26,112 nt of DNA, from the NCBI GenBank assembly GCA_948844705.1, contig CAQNVT010000186.1:1-26112 (forward strand). The letters are read 5' to 3'. The stretch is from an uncultured Dorea sp. (GTDB lineage: Bacteria > Bacillota > Clostridia > Lachnospirales > Lachnospiraceae). The notes beneath the pieces were generated by a model that was not told where the DNA came from, searched no databases, and saw only the letters and a list, made by a program, of their open reading frames with translations. The translations under genes were made by a program, and so were the position numbers. Positions 24,898 through 26,112 of this stretch are shown piece by piece. The stretch's first letter is position 1. Each line of letters begins with the position of its first letter.

Positions 24898-25980
24898 TTA
24901 TTCATCTCCAAAGCTGATTCCGGACAGCCTCGCTTCCTTAATAATATCAGACTCCGGATCCACATACTTTAGCTTGCCCGCAACCTCCGAAAGCGGAACA
25001 CGGATAACCTTGTCATTCTTAATTCCGACCATGTATCCAAAATCACCGTCCAGAATCGCTTCCGCCGCCGCCGAGCCAAGCCTTGTAGACAGAACTCTGT
25101 CGTACGGGCACGGAGAACCACCACGCTGTGTATGGCCGGGAATCGCGATCCGCACCTCCTGATCCGTTCTCTTCTGTACCTTCTCTGCCATCTCATAGGC
25201 TACGGAAGGATATTTCTTCTTCGCCTGCTTCTCCTTGAGCTCCTTCTTCGAGAGCTTCGCATCCTTCTTGGAAATAGCTCCCTCCGCAACGGCAATGATT
25301 GTAAATCTCTTCCCTGCTTTCTTACGTTTGTTGATCGCATCAACAATAACATCAATATCATACGGGATCTCCGGAAGCAATACAATATCCGCGCCGCCTG
25401 CGATCGCCGCATGAAGCGCTACCCAGCCAACCTTGTGTCCCATGATTTCAATAATAAATACACGGTTATGAGACGTTGCCGTCGTATGGATCTTGTCAAT
25501 CGTATCCGTAGCAATATCAACCGCACTCTGGAAGCCAAATGTCATATCTGTTCCCCAAAGATCATTATCAATCGTCTTCGGAAGCGTGATGACATTTAAC
25601 CCTTCCTCACGGAGCATATTAGCCGTCTTATGAGTTCCGTTTCCTCCCAATATCACCAGACAATTCAGGTTCAGCTTATGATACGTGTGCTTCATGGCTT
25701 CAACCTTGTCAAGACCATTCTCATCCGGCACTCTCATCAACTTAAACGGCTGTCTGGATGTCCCCAGAATCGTACCGCCCACTGTCAGAATTCCCGAAAA
25801 ATCTCTGGATGTCAGCATCTTAAAATTAGAATAAATTAATCCCTTGTATCCCTCCTGAAATCCGTAGATCTCCACCTCATTTTCCTTACATTTAGAATAA
25901 ATTCCCTTAACAACTCCGCGCATAGCTGCATTCAGCGCCTGGCAGTCACCGCCGCTGGTCAGTATACCGATTCTCAACAT
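24898..25980 (-). CDS. pfkA: 6-phosphofructokinase, group III (mixed-substrate) type
   Basis: 360 residues, phosphofructokinase fold. GGNGT (112-116) stands where ATP-type enzymes have GGDG(S/T), and PKTIDND (134-140) contains the catalytic Asp138. Lys135 is the residue seen in pyrophosphate-type and group III enzymes (ATP-type PfkA has Gly), while Gly115 is the ATP-type choice; this pair defines the mixed group III class. Asn114 replaces the usual metal-contacting Asp103 of E. coli. A Lys-rich insertion lies at about 228-252. AGGAGG is 8 bases before the ATG. The enzyme commits fructose 6-phosphate to glycolysis; ATP is the more likely phosphate donor but this is inference. First gene of the pfkA-dnaX-ybaB-recR run. 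Confidence 0.92.
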   Translation of the reverse strand: MLRIGILTSGGDCQALNAAMRGVVKGIYSKCKENEVEIYGFQEGYKGLIYSNFKMLTSRDFSGILTVGGTILGTSRQPFKLMRVPDENGLDKVEAMKHTYHKLNLNCLVILGGNGTHKTANMLREEGLNVITLPKTIDNDLWGTDMTFGFQSAVDIATDTIDKIHTTATSHNRVFIIEIMGHKVGWVALHAAIAGGADIVLLPEIPYDIDVIVDAINKRKKAGKRFTIIAVAEGAISKKDAKLSKKELKEKQAKKKYPSVAYEMAEKVQKRTDQEVRIAIPGHTQRGGSPCPYDRVLSTRLGSAAAEAILDGDFGYMVGIKNDKVIRVPLSEVAGKLKYVDPESDIIKEARLSGISFGDE

Positions 25981-26032
25981 AGTTTCATCCTCCTAACTTC
26001 CGGTACAATTTAGATGCTTACTGCATAGATAT

Positions 26033-26061
26033 AGTATACCTTATTTTCCGTTTTGAAACAA
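26033..26061 (-). promoter_or_regulatory. sigma-A type promoter of pfkA
   Basis: Minus strand TTGTTT (26056-26061), 17 bases, TATACT (26033-26038). The leader is about 45 bases. Repeat copy 4 begins 1 base upstream of the -35 box. Confidence 0.55.
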
Positions 26062-26062
26062 T

Positions 26063-26112
26063 GGGGACAGGGTATTTTTAATCTGGGACGTAGTAAAATT
26101 AATTTTACTACG
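26063..26112 (-). repeat. dispersed palindromic repeat, copy 4 (inverted, cut by window end)
   Basis: The reverse-complement orientation of the other copies: GGGGACAGGGTATTTTTAATCT (read here as GGGGAC, AGGGTATTTT, TAATCT) followed by the palindrome from 26085, cut at 26112 four bases before its expected end. It differs from copy 1 by a T for C in the tail. Confidence 0.85.

Overview
The window reads as chromosomal DNA of a low-to-mid GC Gram-positive anaerobe, most likely a member of the Clostridia and probably Lachnospiraceae. Reasons: strong AGGAGG ribosome binding sites throughout, a transketolase split into two genes, a clostridial mixed-type (group III) 6-phosphofructokinase, a pfkA-dnaX-ybaB-recR gene order, and a very large Gram-positive surface protein made of FIVAR repeats. 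The assignment is inference from gene content.

Layout. (1) 1-5330, minus strand: an apparent operon with its own promoter, read in the order metallo-beta-lactamase-fold hydrolase, PH-like membrane protein, radical SAM/SPASM maturase with a PqqD-like leader-binding region, a membrane-anchored protein whose cytoplasmic tail carries five Cys-Ala pairs followed by GGGRAGC, and a second PH-like membrane protein that runs off the left edge. This looks like a peptide- or tail-modifying system in which the maturase acts on the Cys-rich tail of its neighbour, and it is the best candidate for a little-described system. (2) 5343-6639: an ECF sigma factor and its zinc-binding membrane anti-sigma factor. 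(3) 6766-9804: a DMT transporter and, convergent with zero spacing, a 724-residue pRiA4b ORF-3-like/SEC-C protein. (4) 9970-16035: a 2021-residue secreted LRR plus beta-domain/FIVAR adhesin-like protein; divergent from it is a methyl-accepting chemotaxis protein (16392-18320). (5) 18416-20847: transaldolase and split transketolase, a non-oxidative pentose phosphate operon. (6) 21118-25980: pfkA, dnaX, ybaB, recR and a LacI-family regulator in one direction.

A dispersed repeat of about 54 bp occurs four times, always between genes (near 5.2, 18.3, 22.2 and 26.1 kb). It contains a perfect 32-bp palindrome, a short tail, and GGGAC/GTCCC ends. It resembles REP/RAYT-type or MITE-like elements. Three copies sit directly beside the promoter, leader or ribosome binding site of a neighbouring gene.

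Several annotated starts differ from the longest possible reading frame because a strong ribosome binding site marks an internal ATG (1378-2316, 2313-3683, 9970-16035, 21118-22218). No tRNA, rRNA, CRISPR array or intact transposase was seen.
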